A stretch of DNA of 64,000 bases from positions 1 through 64,000 of the forward strand of contig WHVA01000467.1 in the NCBI GenBank assembly GCA_015179125.1. Reading direction: 5' to 3'. This document shows, one piece after another, positions 8,981 to 20,088 of this stretch. The DNA is from Gautieria morchelliformis (Eukaryota > Basidiomycota > Agaricomycetes > Gomphales > Gomphaceae). Every line of letters begins with the position of its first letter. The first letter of the stretch is position 1. The position numbers and the translations under genes are program-made. Under the pieces are notes generated by a model, which saw only the letters and a list, made by a program, of their open reading frames with translations, was not told the origin of the DNA and did not search any database.

Positions 8981-11637
8981 CGCCCCTCAAGCTTAATATA
9001 TTCCATTTCTCGTTGAGGATTCTCACTCTAGGACTAGGAAGTCCTTTAGTGAGAAGATCGGCTAGCATGTGTTCCGTTGGTAGGTACACAAGCTTAATTT
9101 CTTCATCTTCGACTATATCTCGGATGAAATATAATCTAATGTCGAAATGCTTGGTCCTCGTGTGTTGTTGAGTGCCATAGACAATGGCCAATGGCTGATT
9201 GATTGTCTGAATAAAGTTTGATGGGACAATTCAGCGGTTGGAATACTTCAGAAATAAAGTGGCGCATCCATAAGGCTTCTTTGCTCGCATGAGTCAGGGC
9301 AACGAATTCGGCTTCAGTTGATGATAGGGCTACTATGGATTGTTTTTGACAACTCCATGATACTGTCCCTCCATCAATCTGAAAAATATAAGCCGAGTAT
9401 GAGTGCCTGTGCTCTTGAGAAGCCCAATCCGCATCTGAATACCCAATGAGGCCGTCTCGATTTTTCCCAAGTGTCAATTTGTAGTCCATCGTGCCTTTTA
9501 GATATTTAAAGACACGTTTGACTGCATGCCAATGTGTTGGACCTGGGTTTTCGAGGAATTGAGAAAGTAATGACACTGCGAATGCAATGTCGCGTCGAGT
9601 GGCTACTGCTGCCCACATCAATGATCCTATCGCTTGTCTGTATGGAATTCTTGACATCTTCTGTTTGTCTTCATCTGTAGGAAGGGCATTGGTCTCTGGA
9701 TAATTTAACGGCTGGGTCGAGAGGCGTGGAAAATGTTTTGGCATCATCCAGATTGAATTTTTTGATGATTTTTTGGATGTATGCGCTTGTGATATTGCAA
9801 TCGATTTGTTATTCCAATCTCTTTCGATTTTGAGGTTCAAAAGCCAGTGAATCTCGCCTAGATCTTTCATACTGAAGATCTGGGCAAGGTCATGCTTTAC
9901 CCCATCGAGGATTGGTTGACTCTCAGCTGTGATAGTGAGGTCTCTACTGCCGTTGCAATAATCGCATGCCCTCTCGGTCCACGTCTGCAAAATACAGCTC
10001 CATCCGAAGCTGATTTAGTGAATCCTAACTTGAGAAATTCACCACTCAGACGTTTGTACCATTCCCTTCCAGACTGTTTGAGGCCGTAAAGTGCTTTCTT
10101 CAGCAGGAGGACATCATCTTTGTCTCCGGTCTCATATCCATACGGCTGTCTCATGTAAATAGGTTCTGGCAGTGTAGCATTCAAATACGCACTGTCCACA
10201 TCCATTTGGTGAATAGGCCAGTTGTTCCTGGCAGCAATGGCACATATAATCCGTAAGGAAGTCATCCGAGCAACAGGTGCATAGGTTTCATTGTAGTCGA
10301 CTCCAAAACTTTGTGTAAAGCCTTGGGCGACCATCCTCGATCTAGGTGTGATGGGTTCACCTTCTGGATTGCGTTTCCAGAGGAATACCCATCTATTTCC
10401 GACAATATTTGCCCCAGGAGGTGGTTTAACCACTTCCCATACACCTTTGTCGAGTAGCACCTTGTACTCTTTATCCATCGATGCTTTCCACATAGGATCA
10501 TTTAAGGCTTCATCTGCATTGCTAGGCTCAGTCTGATTCAAATCCGGCAGCACTTATTTTGTTTTGATCGGAGGTCGAAAGTGTACTGATGGCAAGGTTA
10601 TAATCACTGATGCCTCAGTGACAGAGGATAAATCTTGTTCGAATAATTTGTCTTGATGGTCCTCAATGTCCTCGTAAGCTAGTGTAGTGATATCTGCACC
10701 AGCATGTCTCTAGTTTGAGATCTTGTTACGGGACCACTTGGGGCCGGCTGCACCTGCTGCTGACGGATCTTCTCGCTTCTCCTTGTTGGAGCAGCTTCTT
10801 TAGGTCTGACATCAACAGTCTGACTGGGTTGCAGCTCTTTCAGACGTTCCTCTGGTTCATCATCATCAATTTCCTGATCTTTGCCTCTTCGCTGACTAAG
10901 CGCTAGGCATAGGTGCTGGCGCCGAGATGGCCTGTACCATTTTTCTGGACGTAGGTAGCTGTGACTCTTCAATAGAAATGATTGGAGCTTTGCCCCCTTC
11001 ATCTCTGAGTCAAATATAACATTCCGCTCGACAGAAACCTTCTGAGAGTCAGGCCAGTAGATGCAGTGACCATGGCTCTGTCCAGAGATTCCTATCCACC
11101 GAGCTCTTTTGGCACGGGCTGCTAGTTTGTTTCCCTCTTTGACTTTAACGTAGACTTCAATTCCCCACACGTGTATGTCTTTCAGGTTCGGTTTCTCGTG
11201 ATGGATCATTTCAAAAGGGGTTTTGTCTGGCAAAGCTCTTGTATGTGTCCGATTCCTAAGATAGTTGGCGTGCAAAATTGCATGCCCCCATAGGTCTTAG
11301 GAAGACTTGATTCCAATAGCATGGCACGAGCTCTTTCAACTAGAGTTCGGTTTAAACGTTCAGCAACACCATTTGACTCTGGGGTGTCGTGTACGGTTAA
11401 CCGATGCTTCGTGCCTTGCTTGGCCAAATGCTGTTCAAATTCTGAGCTTGTGTATTCGCCCCCTCTGTCGGAAACAAGTGCTTTGATGTGCACATTCCTC
11501 TGTCGAAGCATCAAGGCCTCGTAGAGTTTGTATTTTGAAAATGCTTCCGATTTGTTTGCCATCAAATAGATAACCGATTCTCTTGAGTAGTCGTCGATGA
11601 AAGACACATAATAGGATTTCTGTCAATTGTGGAGTGT
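8981..11637 (-). pseudogene. Co1 integrase core, reverse transcriptase and RNase H
   Basis: In the minus direction the integrase core starts at SFIDDYSRESV (about 11608) and includes NGVAERLNRTLVE (about 11375-11335). RT follows with the conserved YLNATLPEPIYMRQP (about 10190-10145) and KKALYGLKQSGREW. The catalytic AVDD-type motif is hit by a one-base deletion near 9948. RNase H has YSDADWAS, LSSTEAEFVALT and YSDNQSAI (9470-9210). Further frameshifts occur near 11240, 10640 and 9190. The family is copia, and the copy is dead. Confidence 0.85.
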
Positions 11638-11976
11638 TGTGAGGGCAACACTAATGACGAAGCCACAACCAAAGATACTCAAGGAGATAAGAGCCGATAC
11701 TAGGACAATGACCAACTGTGTAGTGGGTATCCTCAGAGATCAAGCTGAGGAAACGCCACCACACGGGTAAAGTCTTATAGCGCTGGCAAGGCTTACATAA
11801 TAGGGGAGATGGAAACTTGTAGAAGGTTACGGAATGTGACGGAAAGTGACATGTGATGGAATGTGACATGTGACAGAAAGTGACATGTGACAGAAAGTGA
11901 CAGAAACTCATGGAAGGAAATAGAAACTTATGGAAGGAAATAGAAACTTGTGGAAGGAAACGCGTGAACCCTGACA
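11638..11976 (-). repeat. Gy2 LTR, short form
   Basis: It reads TGTGAGGGCAAC ... CCTGACA. Compared with 36759-37154 it lacks a 59-bp block that is flanked in the longer LTRs by direct copies of AGTGGGTATCCTCAG, and it differs in the number of GGAAAGTGACATGTGAC-like units (about 11820-11915). Confidence 0.9.
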
Positions 11977-12199
11977 TCACCCCCTCTCAATGCTTGTCGT
12001 CCCGACAAGCACAGCTGCCACCTAGCCCCAACATCCACCGAGACATCGTTTCCAAGTATGCCACAGGCGGGACCACCATCTCTCCTGACCCTTCCCTTCC
12101 TGGTAATGCAGGTCAATGATAAGCTCAGGGGGATTGGGGTCCATGGGCAAGTGCGGCCCTCGGAACCTTGCTCGACGACGTATCCGCTCTCCTGCCATG

Positions 12200-12583
12200 T
12201 TACAGAAACGTCGCCCCACCCAGCCTTCGAAAGTGTAGGGGTTCCACACGGGGGGGTTCCATCGTTGAGGAAGACAGGGTCGCCGATGTAGTACGTGTTC
12301 TCTCGTCTGTGTCGGGGTCTGAGGAATGCGAGTGCAGGGCGAGTGGGCGCTGACTGTTCGCTGGTGTGAGGTCCTCAGAGCTGGCGGACCACTTTGAAGA
12401 CCATGCAACGTCGAGATCACGGCAGTCAAGCATCCTTTGTAGCTTGGCTTCACTGGCTGCTCTGGATGACGAGAAGCTGGAGAAGTGCAGGAGGGTGGGA
12501 TCGACACGTGACATGTTTGGCAGGTCGGAGAGGTTTTGGGTGAAGCTGGGGAGGGCAACAAGCTCAATAGCGGGCGAGGACAT
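12200..12583 (-). pseudogene. Gy2 downstream ORF, frameshifted copy
   Basis: This is the counterpart of 37166-37762. The first about 95 residues match, and then a one-base loss near 12350 diverts the frame to a stop at 12200. The remaining coding potential persists in another frame down to about 12022. No function recognised. Confidence 0.6.
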
Positions 12584-12689
12584 GGTTGATGGATGTGGTG
12601 GGGTCGATGCAGTGGAAGCGAGCGGTCACAGGTGGAGAGGGGATATATAGCTTATCGGAATGAATTGGTTAGGCGGAGGCCGATATCGC

Positions 12690-13478
12690 TTATCTTTGGG
12701 GTCCTGGACCCTTGACATTATGAGTAGAAGCCCTGCCTGCTGTCCAGTCGAAGAGAGTTTGCCTGGAAGGTTCTGTGAAGTTCTGAAATCTCTGGAAAGG
12801 GAGGGACATGTATGTGGCTGCTGAGATACGCTGAGGTGCCTCTGGGTTCTGCCGGTGAAATTCCTTAATGAGTCGCTTTGCCCCAGAGACATCTTTTGCT
12901 GGTAGCCAGAGATCGTCGGCAGCTCCATAGCCCTTCCAGCGCACGAGATACTCCAACCTTCCACGGAACATCCTGCTGTCTAGAATCCTTTCAACTTCAT
13001 ATTCTTCGGCTCCATCCCGTATGACAGGGGGGGGGGTGGAGGGGCATGACGTTCAAGAATTGGGTCATCTTCATATGGCCGAAGCAGGACGACAGAGAAC
13101 ACTGGATGTGTGCGACCAAAGGATGCAGGAAGATTTAGACCATAGGCATTTCGTGAGACCACCTTATTAACCGTGTAGGGACCTAGCCACTTGTGGTCTA
13201 GCTTCTTCATTGGGCGAGTGGTTGTGATGTTTTGTGCATTGAGCCAGACCTTGTCACCAAGCTTATAAACTGGGGCTGCTTTATGGTGCACGTCATAGAA
13301 GCGTGCCATGTCCTCTGCTGCCTTGGACAGGGCTGAACGAGCTTCTCTCGTGGCCGCTTCCATCCGCATTGTGAACTCATCCAGGGCCTCGAGTCGAGTT
13401 TCCCGGACTGGTTCCAGTCCCAGCCTTGGATGTTGGCCACTGTCCAACATGAAGGGTGTAGTCTGGGTTGAGGCATGG
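12690..13478 (-). pseudogene. Gy2 integrase C-terminus and chromodomain (truncated)
   Basis: The minus strand encodes the post-core integrase region (KLGDKVWLNAQNI, KWLGPYTVNKV) and a chromodomain with YLVRWKGYGAADDLW (about 12955-12910). A one-base difference in a G-run near 13021-13030 breaks the frame relative to the complete copy. Residues N-terminal to SGQHPRLGL are missing because of the insertion at 13479. Confidence 0.85.
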
Positions 13479-14024
13479 TGTTACGATACGATCCGTCGTA
13501 AGGTTGGCCGAGGTCGGGAACGAAACCTGAGGCAAGGCCGAGGTTACTGGGCAAGGTTTGGATGGGGAAGTCAGAGAGGGACTTGGCTTCAGCTTATGTG
13601 CTGCGCCGACCCTACGCACGAGTCCCAACTTCGGAGGTAAACGAATAAGAGGCGAGGTTTGGCTCAAGAGGCGAGGCTTAGAAACTAGCTAGGGATCGAA
13701 GGGATACGATAGTTGATTTTCAGACTGAGTAGGAATGCATACAAGGGGGTTATATACGAGTGAGGGTATGAGTCAAGGGCGAACATTTTAGTGGGGGTCA
13801 GGGCGAGGTCAGGAGACCGAGGTCAGGGCGAGGTAATATACGAATGATGCGTGATGAAGCGGAATCAGTAACTAAGGGGATACGGGCATGGGATCAAGGT
13901 CGGGTATGAGTTCAAGCTCGGGCGCGGATAAGGATCATGTGTACTCGGGCACGAATATCACAAGGCTCGGGCTCGGAAGAAAGTTTTACCGGTAAGTAAC
14001 CGGCCAAAGGCCGGGTCCTTACAG
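13479..14024 (-). repeat. Gy1 copy 2 3' LTR
   Basis: 546 bp, TGTTACGATACG ... GGTCCTTACA, alignable end to end with 431-989 with small indels in the GGGCTC-rich area. Confidence 0.9.
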
Positions 14025-14193
14025 TATCCCCCCTTATGGCCGAGACCCTCGAGGCCGTAATGTGAACAAGGTTCGCCTATCTTCGAATCTAGATCCCGGC
14101 CCGATGTTAAGTAGCCGGAAAGGCGAAGCTTAAATCGTAGCCAGGTTAGATAAAAGGGTGGGTAGAAGGCAGCGAACCCCAGTGCCAACGAAT

Positions 14194-15139
14194 ATGGTGC
14201 GCCCGCAACCCCTCTTCAACTCAGCCGTCGACGAGAACAGCGCGAACAACGTGTTCGACCAGACTCTGTTGTCTGAGGAGGACGGAGCCTCGGGCGAGGT
14301 TATGCCCGAGGATAGACCCGAGGTTGATGACACGGGCGCCATTGACATGCGACGGCCGTGGCAGGAGGGACCGAGTGGAAAGAAGGTGAGTACCGTAGTT
14401 GTCTAGTCATGGGCGCTGCTGATTTGTCTAGTACAAACGCATGTTGTTTGCTTATCACCCGACCGACTTGTCCCTATACGGGTACGAGCTTGCCGACGGG
14501 GGGCCTCGCAAGTGGCAGCTCGCGACCAAGGCCGAGGCGAGGTACGCGCGCTGCGAAGAGCGCGACTATACGTGCCTTCGGGCCGTTAGTCTCGACTTCG
14601 CCTCGCCGACCAGGGTGCCTGCGTGTGGTGCAGGACCCGTTCCTTGGGCTGTAGCATCGCCCAAGGTCGCCGCAGCAAGGCGACCTCAGGGAAAGGTCAG
14701 GCAGGTCCAGCGAGCAAGAAGCAAGCGAGGAGCGAGGAGGCCGAGGGTGAACCGAGGCCGAGGAAAGGGGCCAAGGTTCGAGCCGAGGTGGATGACGATG
14801 ACAACAACTCGAGCGTAACCTCGAGACGAGGGTAGAGAGGATGGAAGCGAGGTTGAGCGAGGAGAAGGGTAAGGAGACTGGCGAAGCGAGCAGAGGGAGG
14901 AGACAGAGGTCGGGGAAGTGAGGCAGAGTGAGGGGAAGGAAACCGAGGTTGGAGGTCGGAGGGTGAAAAAGGACAAGAAGACGAAAAGATTGGAGCGAAG
15001 TGCGGAGATGAGGGAATTGATAGCGGCGGTAAGGGACGTGGGACAGAAGGTTGGCGAGGTTGGGGAGAGGGTGTGCGAGTTGCTGGGGGAGTTTAGGGCT
15101 GCGAATGACAGGATGAGCAGGCGGATGTGGAGTTCATGA
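14194..15139 (+). pseudogene. Antisense Zn2Cys6-like coiled-coil gene in Gy1 copy 2
   Basis: The ATG is at 14194. Exon 1 is open to 14385, followed by a 46-bp intron at 14386-14431 (GTGAGT...CTAG), and the phase-0 joint gives GKK/YKRM. Exon 2 carries the cysteine array, but the first Cys is Tyr (EARYARC) and a one-base deletion near 14610 shifts the frame before the second half, which continues as CRTRSLGCS in another frame. A basic region, acidic residues and a C-terminal helical segment (IAAVRDVGQKVGEVGERV, about 15020-15075) follow, as in copy 1. Exon 1 here is intact where copy 1 is broken, which supports the gene model. Antisense to gag-pol. Confidence 0.65.
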
Positions 15140-15407
15140 GGATAAGGAGGAGGCGGAATTATTTGAAGCGGATGCAGGGGCGAGAGACTTGGCGATTAGG
15201 GGGACATGGGGGTCTGGTGGAGCGAAGTAGTAGTAGTAATGAGGAGGAGTCAGGCGAGGGAGCGAGGGAGCGAGGGAGAGGATATGAGGATGGTGGATAA
15301 CTAGTAAATGGAATAATGACTTTTCTTGGTTTTATCGATTTTTTGTGTTCGATTGGAGGGTTTTTTTTTATCTAACTACTGGGGTCATGGGGTTAACAAG
15401 GAAAAGA

Positions 15408-16910
15408 TCATAGAGCAGTCAAAGGGCCGGGCTTGCCCGGGTAAGAGTCATGGAAATCCGTGACCAGCTCCGAGGCATGATCAAGCTCGGAAGCGAGGAT
15501 CCACGAGGTTTCTTCGTCGGTACCTTCGTAACCAGTCCACCTAACAAGGTAGAGTAATTTGCAGCTCTTGCGTCTATTATCGATCTTCGAGTCGAGGATT
15601 TCGGAAACCTCGAACTCGGGTTCGCCGTCGATAACGACTGGGGGCGGAGGCGGCTGAACTCGGTTTGGTATGGTGTTGGGCGAGGCTGGTTCGAGCATAG
15701 ATACGTGGAAGACCGGATGGACTGAATGCATGTGTTCTGGAAGTCGAAGGGTGAAGGAGTGAGTACCCGCTCGGGAAATGATTTCAAAAGGACCCAAGAA
15801 CTTCTCGGCGAGCTTCTTGGTAGGCCGAGTTGTTCGAAAGTACTGTGCCTTCACAAAGGCGAGGGATCCTACTGGGAAATCAGGAGCGGGCTTGCGACGA
15901 ACATCGGCCGAGGCTTGGTAAGTTTTCTGAGCCTCGAGGATGGCGTGGCGAAGTTCTTGGTGAAGCTCGTCCAGGTCAACCACGAAGTCTCGGGCTCGTG
16001 CCGAGGCGAGGTCGCGCTCGGGGTGAACTGCGAGGTTCGGATGGTAGCCTTTATTGGCAAAGAATGGGGAGACGCCGGTGGTTGCGCTAGGCGCGTTGTT
16101 GTAAGCGAACTCGGCTAGGGGAAGGAGCGAAGCCCAATTGGACTGCTGATAGTTGCAATAGATCCTGAGGTACTGTTCCAAAGTTTGGTTAGCACGCTCG
16201 GTCTGACCGTCACCCTCGGGATGATATCCCGAGGTGAAATGCAACCGCATGTCCAAGGCTTTCCCTAGGGAACGCCAGAAAGGCGAACAAACTCGGAACC
16301 CCTGTCCGAGGTGACGTGCGAGGGGAACTCCATGCTTTGAAAAGACATGAAGGACGAAGAGGTGAGCGAGCTCTTGCGAGGTTATCTTGTCTGTGGTTGG
16401 AATGAAGATAACCTGCTTAGTGAAGCGGTCAACAATCACTAGGATGGAGGTGAACTCGGATGAAGGGGGGAGTTGCTCATGAAATCCATAGAGATGGAAT
16501 TCCAAGGTTTCTCGGGAACAGGAAGTTGTTTGAGGAGACCATAGGGTTTGTGATGTTGCGGCTTGCTTCGCATACAAGTGGTACACGTCTTGCAATACTC
16601 CTTGACAAAGGATCTAATCCCCGGCCAAGTATAGTCTCGTCGGATCAGCTCCAAGGTCTTGTTGACCCCGAAGTGTCCCGAGAGGATGTGATCGTGCTTG
16701 TATTGCAGGATGCGAAGTCGAAGGTCTTGGGCCCCTGGAACATAGGTTCGGTTGTCAAGCTTGAGGAAACCCTCGGGGTCTGTGGTCCACCTCGGGTCAT
16801 TAACCAAGCCGAGGTGCGACTTGGCTATGGGGTCCGAGGGGAGGTTCGCTAGTATGTCAGCTCGGATCTGCTCGGTATCAAGCAGTGAAGCAGCTCGGAG
16901 CACGATGGGA
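15408..16910 (-). pseudogene. Gy1 copy 2 integrase with chromodomain
   Basis: It contains a zinc region (HILSGHFGVNKTLEL), a core with the Asp in the first motif and DGQTERANQTLEQYLRIY (about 16215-16165, the third acidic residue retained), and a chromodomain with YLVRWTGYEGTDEE (about 15560-15520). A one-base loss near 16480 splits the zinc and core regions, and another change near 16280-16330 disturbs the second Asp region. At 16911 the sequence jumps to protease. Confidence 0.85.
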
Positions 16911-16920
16911 GCGAGGTTAG
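16911..16920. other. Deletion junction at 10-bp repeat GCGAGGTTAG
   Basis: In copy 1 GCGAGGTTAG occurs at 3938-3947 (end of RNase H/start of integrase) and again at 6030-6039 (protease). Copy 2 has a single GCGAGGTTAG here, with the left context of the first and the right context of the second. The lost interval corresponds to 2092 bp. Confidence 0.9.
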
Positions 16921-17027
16921 ATCTACATTAAGGGAATCTTTGGACAATGAATGAGAAGCGGCGCTGAGTCTGAGCACACGGGTGAGGTTACCGCAATCCT
17001 CGGATCGTGTGGTTCCGAGGTTGCTAC

Positions 17028-18259
17028 CTATTTTTTCACCTCCGTAATGGAGGCCGAAGTCCCCTCGTTAGGGGTCTTCGTTGCCCGACCTTTAGAACCG
17101 CTACTATTGGTAGACTTGTTCTTCGGGCAGTCCTTGACGACGTGACCTTTGGTGCCGCAAAGCAGACAAAGGCCTTGGTCGACCCGACGTTGGCGCTCCT
17201 CGGGAAGCAGTTTGCCATCCTTCCCGAGTTTGCTCGAAATGTCGGGCTGGCTCTTGTTGTTCGAAGAGTTGTTGCTGTTGGAACCCTTGCCGCTGTTGTT
17301 AGTCTTGTTGCGGTTCTTATTGTTATTGGAACCACTGGAAGGCTGGTGGTTGTTAGTGGCATTGCTACTGGACTGATTAGGGGTGCGTGCAGGCTGGGAG
17401 CTACGACCATTGATCATGGCGTCGTATTCCTTCCGCTCCCAGTAACGGCTATCGCATTCCAGCGCGAAGTTCCTAAGCTCGGCGAGGCTGCGGAATCGAG
17501 GGAAGTGAAGTAAGTCGTCCTTGATTCGTTTGGCCAAGCCCTTATAGGCAAAGTGTCGGAGGGCCGCGTCGTTCCACTGAGTCCAAGTCGAAGCTCGGGC
17601 GAAATCGATAAAGAATCGCGCGGCCTTGTGGTGCTCTTTCATAACGATCTTCTCGAGGTCAATCTCGGCTTGGGCCGCGTTGTCGTATGGGCCGAAGTTA
17701 AGCTCGAGCTCGGCCTTGAAGCTGTCCCAGTCCTCGAGCCAATCTGGCTCGGGTTGGACTTCGCCGAGGATCGCCGGCTCGAAATATTGCAGAGCCGAGC
17801 CGGACAGGTAAGAAATAGCATACTGCACCTTTGAGGCCCCAGTCTGAACGCGGTGGGGCGATCTCTGAAGTTGAGTACACATTGAAGGAAGAAAGTGCGA
17901 AGCTTGGCTTGGTCAGTACCATCATAACTATCCGGTTCCTTGACCTTGGCTCGTGCTTCGGATTCGCGAGGTTTCGCGAGTTTGATGAACACTCGACGCA
18001 TAAGCTCGTTGTCCTCGAGGTCACCGAGGTCCTCGGGCGGAAGGTTGGGGAGGTCCCGATCGTTGTCAGAACTTCTAGAGCCATCACCTGGATCACCTGA
18101 AGGGTCACCGAGGTTAGCCCTACCTTTGCCTTTGTTACTAGGCTCGGCGGGGTCTGCGAGGGGTATCCCCGGGGACGGGGGTGAGTCATCGGGGGCTTCC
18201 GAGAAACGTCGCTGTTCTGAGATACCCCGAAGGGTGCGAGAACGAGTTATCATGGACAT
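17028..18259 (-). pseudogene. Gy1 copy 2 gag
   Basis: The start ATG is at 18259 (MSMITRSRTL). The ORF is intact through the acidic linker and into the capsid region until a frameshift near 17850, after which the frame continues to 17028 as an open 280-codon stretch with LELNF, an Asn-rich linker and the zinc knuckle CLLCGTKGHVVKDC. It is better preserved than copy 1. Confidence 0.87.
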
Positions 18260-18302
18260 CGTGAAAAAAGGGGTACGTAGGGTGTAAGCAGTCTGAAAAT
18301 AC

Positions 18303-18839
18303 TGTTACGATTCGATCCGTCGTAAGGTTGACCGAGGTCGGGGACGAAACCCGAGTCAAGGTCCGAGGTTACAGGGCGAGGTTTGGATGGGGAAGTCGGA
18401 GAGGGACTTGGCTTCAGCTTATGTGCTGCGCCGACCCTACGCACGAGTCCCAACTTCGGAGGTAAACGAATAAGAGGCGAGGTTCTAGCTTAAGAGGCGA
18501 GGCATAGAAACTAGCTAGGGATCGAAGGGACACGATAGTTGTTTTTCAGACTGAGGAGTAGGAATGCATACAAGGGGGTTATATACGGACGAGGTGCAAG
18601 TCAGGGGCGAACAGATTAGTGGAGGTCAGGGCGAGGTAATATACGAATGATGCGTGATGGAGCGGGATCAGTAACTAAGGGGATACGGGCATGGGATCAA
18701 GGTCGGATATGAGTTCAAGCTCGGGCTCGGGCTCGGGCGCGGATAAGTATCATATGTACTCGGGCACGGATATCACAAGGCTTGGGGCTCGGAAGAAGGT
18801 TCTACCGGTAAGTAGCCGGCCAAAGGCCGGGTCCTTACA
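18303..18839 (-). repeat. Gy1 copy 2 5' LTR
   Basis: 537 bp, TGTTACGATTCG ... GTCCTTACA. Relative to the other copies it lacks a short AGGTCAGGAGGCCG-type repeat unit near 18630. Confidence 0.9.
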
Positions 18840-18973
18840 GTAGGAGCGTCAAATCGCTGTTGTCACCTGATCCTGACCCATGGTCTGAGTGCCGCGACAG
18901 TGCGTCTGACTTGCCTATCATGACACCAGGCCGATGGTGACGCTCAAAATCAAAACACAACAAGTAGAGGGAC
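18840..18973 (-). pseudogene. Gypsy RNase H/linker fragment
   Basis: The minus strand encodes CFDFERHHRPG, then KSDALSRHSDHGSGSGDN. This matches the same region of Gy3 pol (LSRFDFMLHHRPG, about 23070-22980) at lower identity. It is a relic of another gypsy element, bounded by a Gy1 LTR on the left and an old LTR on the right. Confidence 0.75.
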
Positions 18974-19424
18974 TGTTACAACCCATTCCTGAATCCAGAC
19001 CAAAGCCTCAGCTTTGGCTCTCATTCGGGAACCTCGGGTTATTTTCAGATTTCTTTGGGTTTACCTTCGCACTTCCCATCACCCCTGATTTCCTTATTAG
19101 TTGGTTCCCCATTGGTCTGCCCCTTGTTTCCCCTGACTGTTGATCCGATCATGTTCTCTTCACGACCCTGCATGCTACTTTACTATATAGACCTCCAGTC
19201 CATGTACAGTAGCTCCTCAGTTCAGATATCGAATTAGCTTATCGTACTTGAGACCCTCTGCTTGATATCAGAAACTTGCATCTCGGCTTATAGCCAAGAC
19301 CACTCCCGAAATTAGGGTGGAACATAGAGTGGGCGCAACCCAAGAGGTTGAAGCCAAGCCCTCCGACCCGAGACCCAAGTTCGGCCTGGTATAGCTGAAC
19401 TACAGTAGGAGCACAACCTTAACA
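18974..19424 (-). repeat. Old-family gypsy LTR (apparently solo)
   Basis: 451 bp, TGTTACAACCC ... CCTTAACA, with 5-bp inverted ends TGTTA/TAACA. It resembles the reverse complement of the LTR at 1-430. The flanks GGGAC and GATTG do not match, so the insertion has been rearranged or the ends are misjudged. Confidence 0.6.
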
Positions 19425-19443
19425 GATTGGTGTTCCCCTGACA

Positions 19444-19527
19444 GGTCCTTAGACTTTTCTCTTTGGATTTCCCCTTGTCAGTTGTGTGGTAGTGTGATCT
19501 CCACAACCAGCTAGGGTTGCCCTTACA
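19444..19527 (-). repeat. Inverted fragment of a Gy3 LTR
   Basis: Reversed, this stretch matches the first about 85 bp of the Gy3 LTRs (TGTAAGGGCAACCC..., with TAGCTGG for CCAGCC variation). The rest of the LTR is absent. Confidence 0.75.
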
Positions 19528-19597
19528 AAGGCCACCCTTGCAGCCAACAAGGGTGTGCTATGACACCTCAATGGAACAGCTCGATTACCAGCCCAAA

Positions 19598-20088
19598 TGT
19601 TAGCAACTCGGGGTTATGGCAGGGAAGGTTCGGTAGAGCTCTTAGAAAGCTAGAATCAAATTCACTCTCTCAGTGAATTTATTGTCACTGTTATATTAAT
19701 ACAATACCTAGAATCAAATTCACTACATGATTTTCAGTCAACATGCTATGAAAATATAAAGAATACTACTCGCCTCTCTCAGTGAATTTATTGTCACTGA
19801 GAGAGGAGTACTATCCTGTCTCAGAAGGCATATACGTGCACCCGGCCCTTTAGCGCCCAAGAGCTCGCGCGTCGAAGTCATTTCAAACTCCGCTGGGTGC
19901 AGCCGCTTGTGAAAATAGAGATAACAAAATGAAATGGAGAGGTAGGGAGTGAGTGGAAAATTTCGAAAATAATCAGAGAAGTGGATGCATGGTACAAGAA
20001 CAACAATGTGAGAAGAGATTGAAACACCATACAATAAATCGAATATATTATGCTTGATTTTGGTGCAGGAGCTTGTATGCACCCAACA
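19598..20088 (-). repeat. Solo copia LTR (Co1 family), TSD CCAAA
   Basis: 491 bp, TGTTAGCAACTCGG ... GCACCCAACA, closely matching 8508-8980. It is flanked by CCAAA at 19593-19597 and 20089-20093. There is no internal sequence, so it is a solo LTR left by LTR-LTR recombination, lying in Co2 gag. The 12-bp stem hairpin is at 19774-19805. Confidence 0.9.

Larger units (their letters stand above)
8508..11637 (-). mobile_element. Ty1/copia element Co1, truncated
   Basis: An LTR at 8508-8980 is followed by minus-strand RNase H, RT and the core of integrase up to 11637, where a Gy2 LTR begins. Gag, protease, the N-terminal integrase and the 5' LTR are absent from the window, so no TSD can be tested. 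The purine-rich tract next to the LTR (8981-8988 reversed, GAGGGGCG) confirms it is the 3' LTR. Confidence 0.85.
11638..13478 (-). mobile_element. Gypsy element Gy2, truncated copy
   Basis: The element starts with a 339-bp 3' LTR (11638-11976), continues through a downstream ORF and the C-terminal half of integrase with chromodomain, and is cut at 13478 inside integrase by Gy1 copy 2. It is nearly identical to 36759-38658. At 13478 the complete copy would continue with ATTCGGTTG (38659). Confidence 0.9.
13479..18839 (-). mobile_element. Gypsy Gy1 copy 2, internally deleted
   Basis: LTRs lie at 13479-14024 and 18303-18839, with the same orientation as copy 1. Relative to copy 1 about 2.1 kb is missing between integrase and protease. 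The left flank is CATGG and the right flank GTAGG, so there is no TSD. The left flank is Gy2 integrase and the right flank is RNase H of another gypsy element. Confidence 0.92.
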
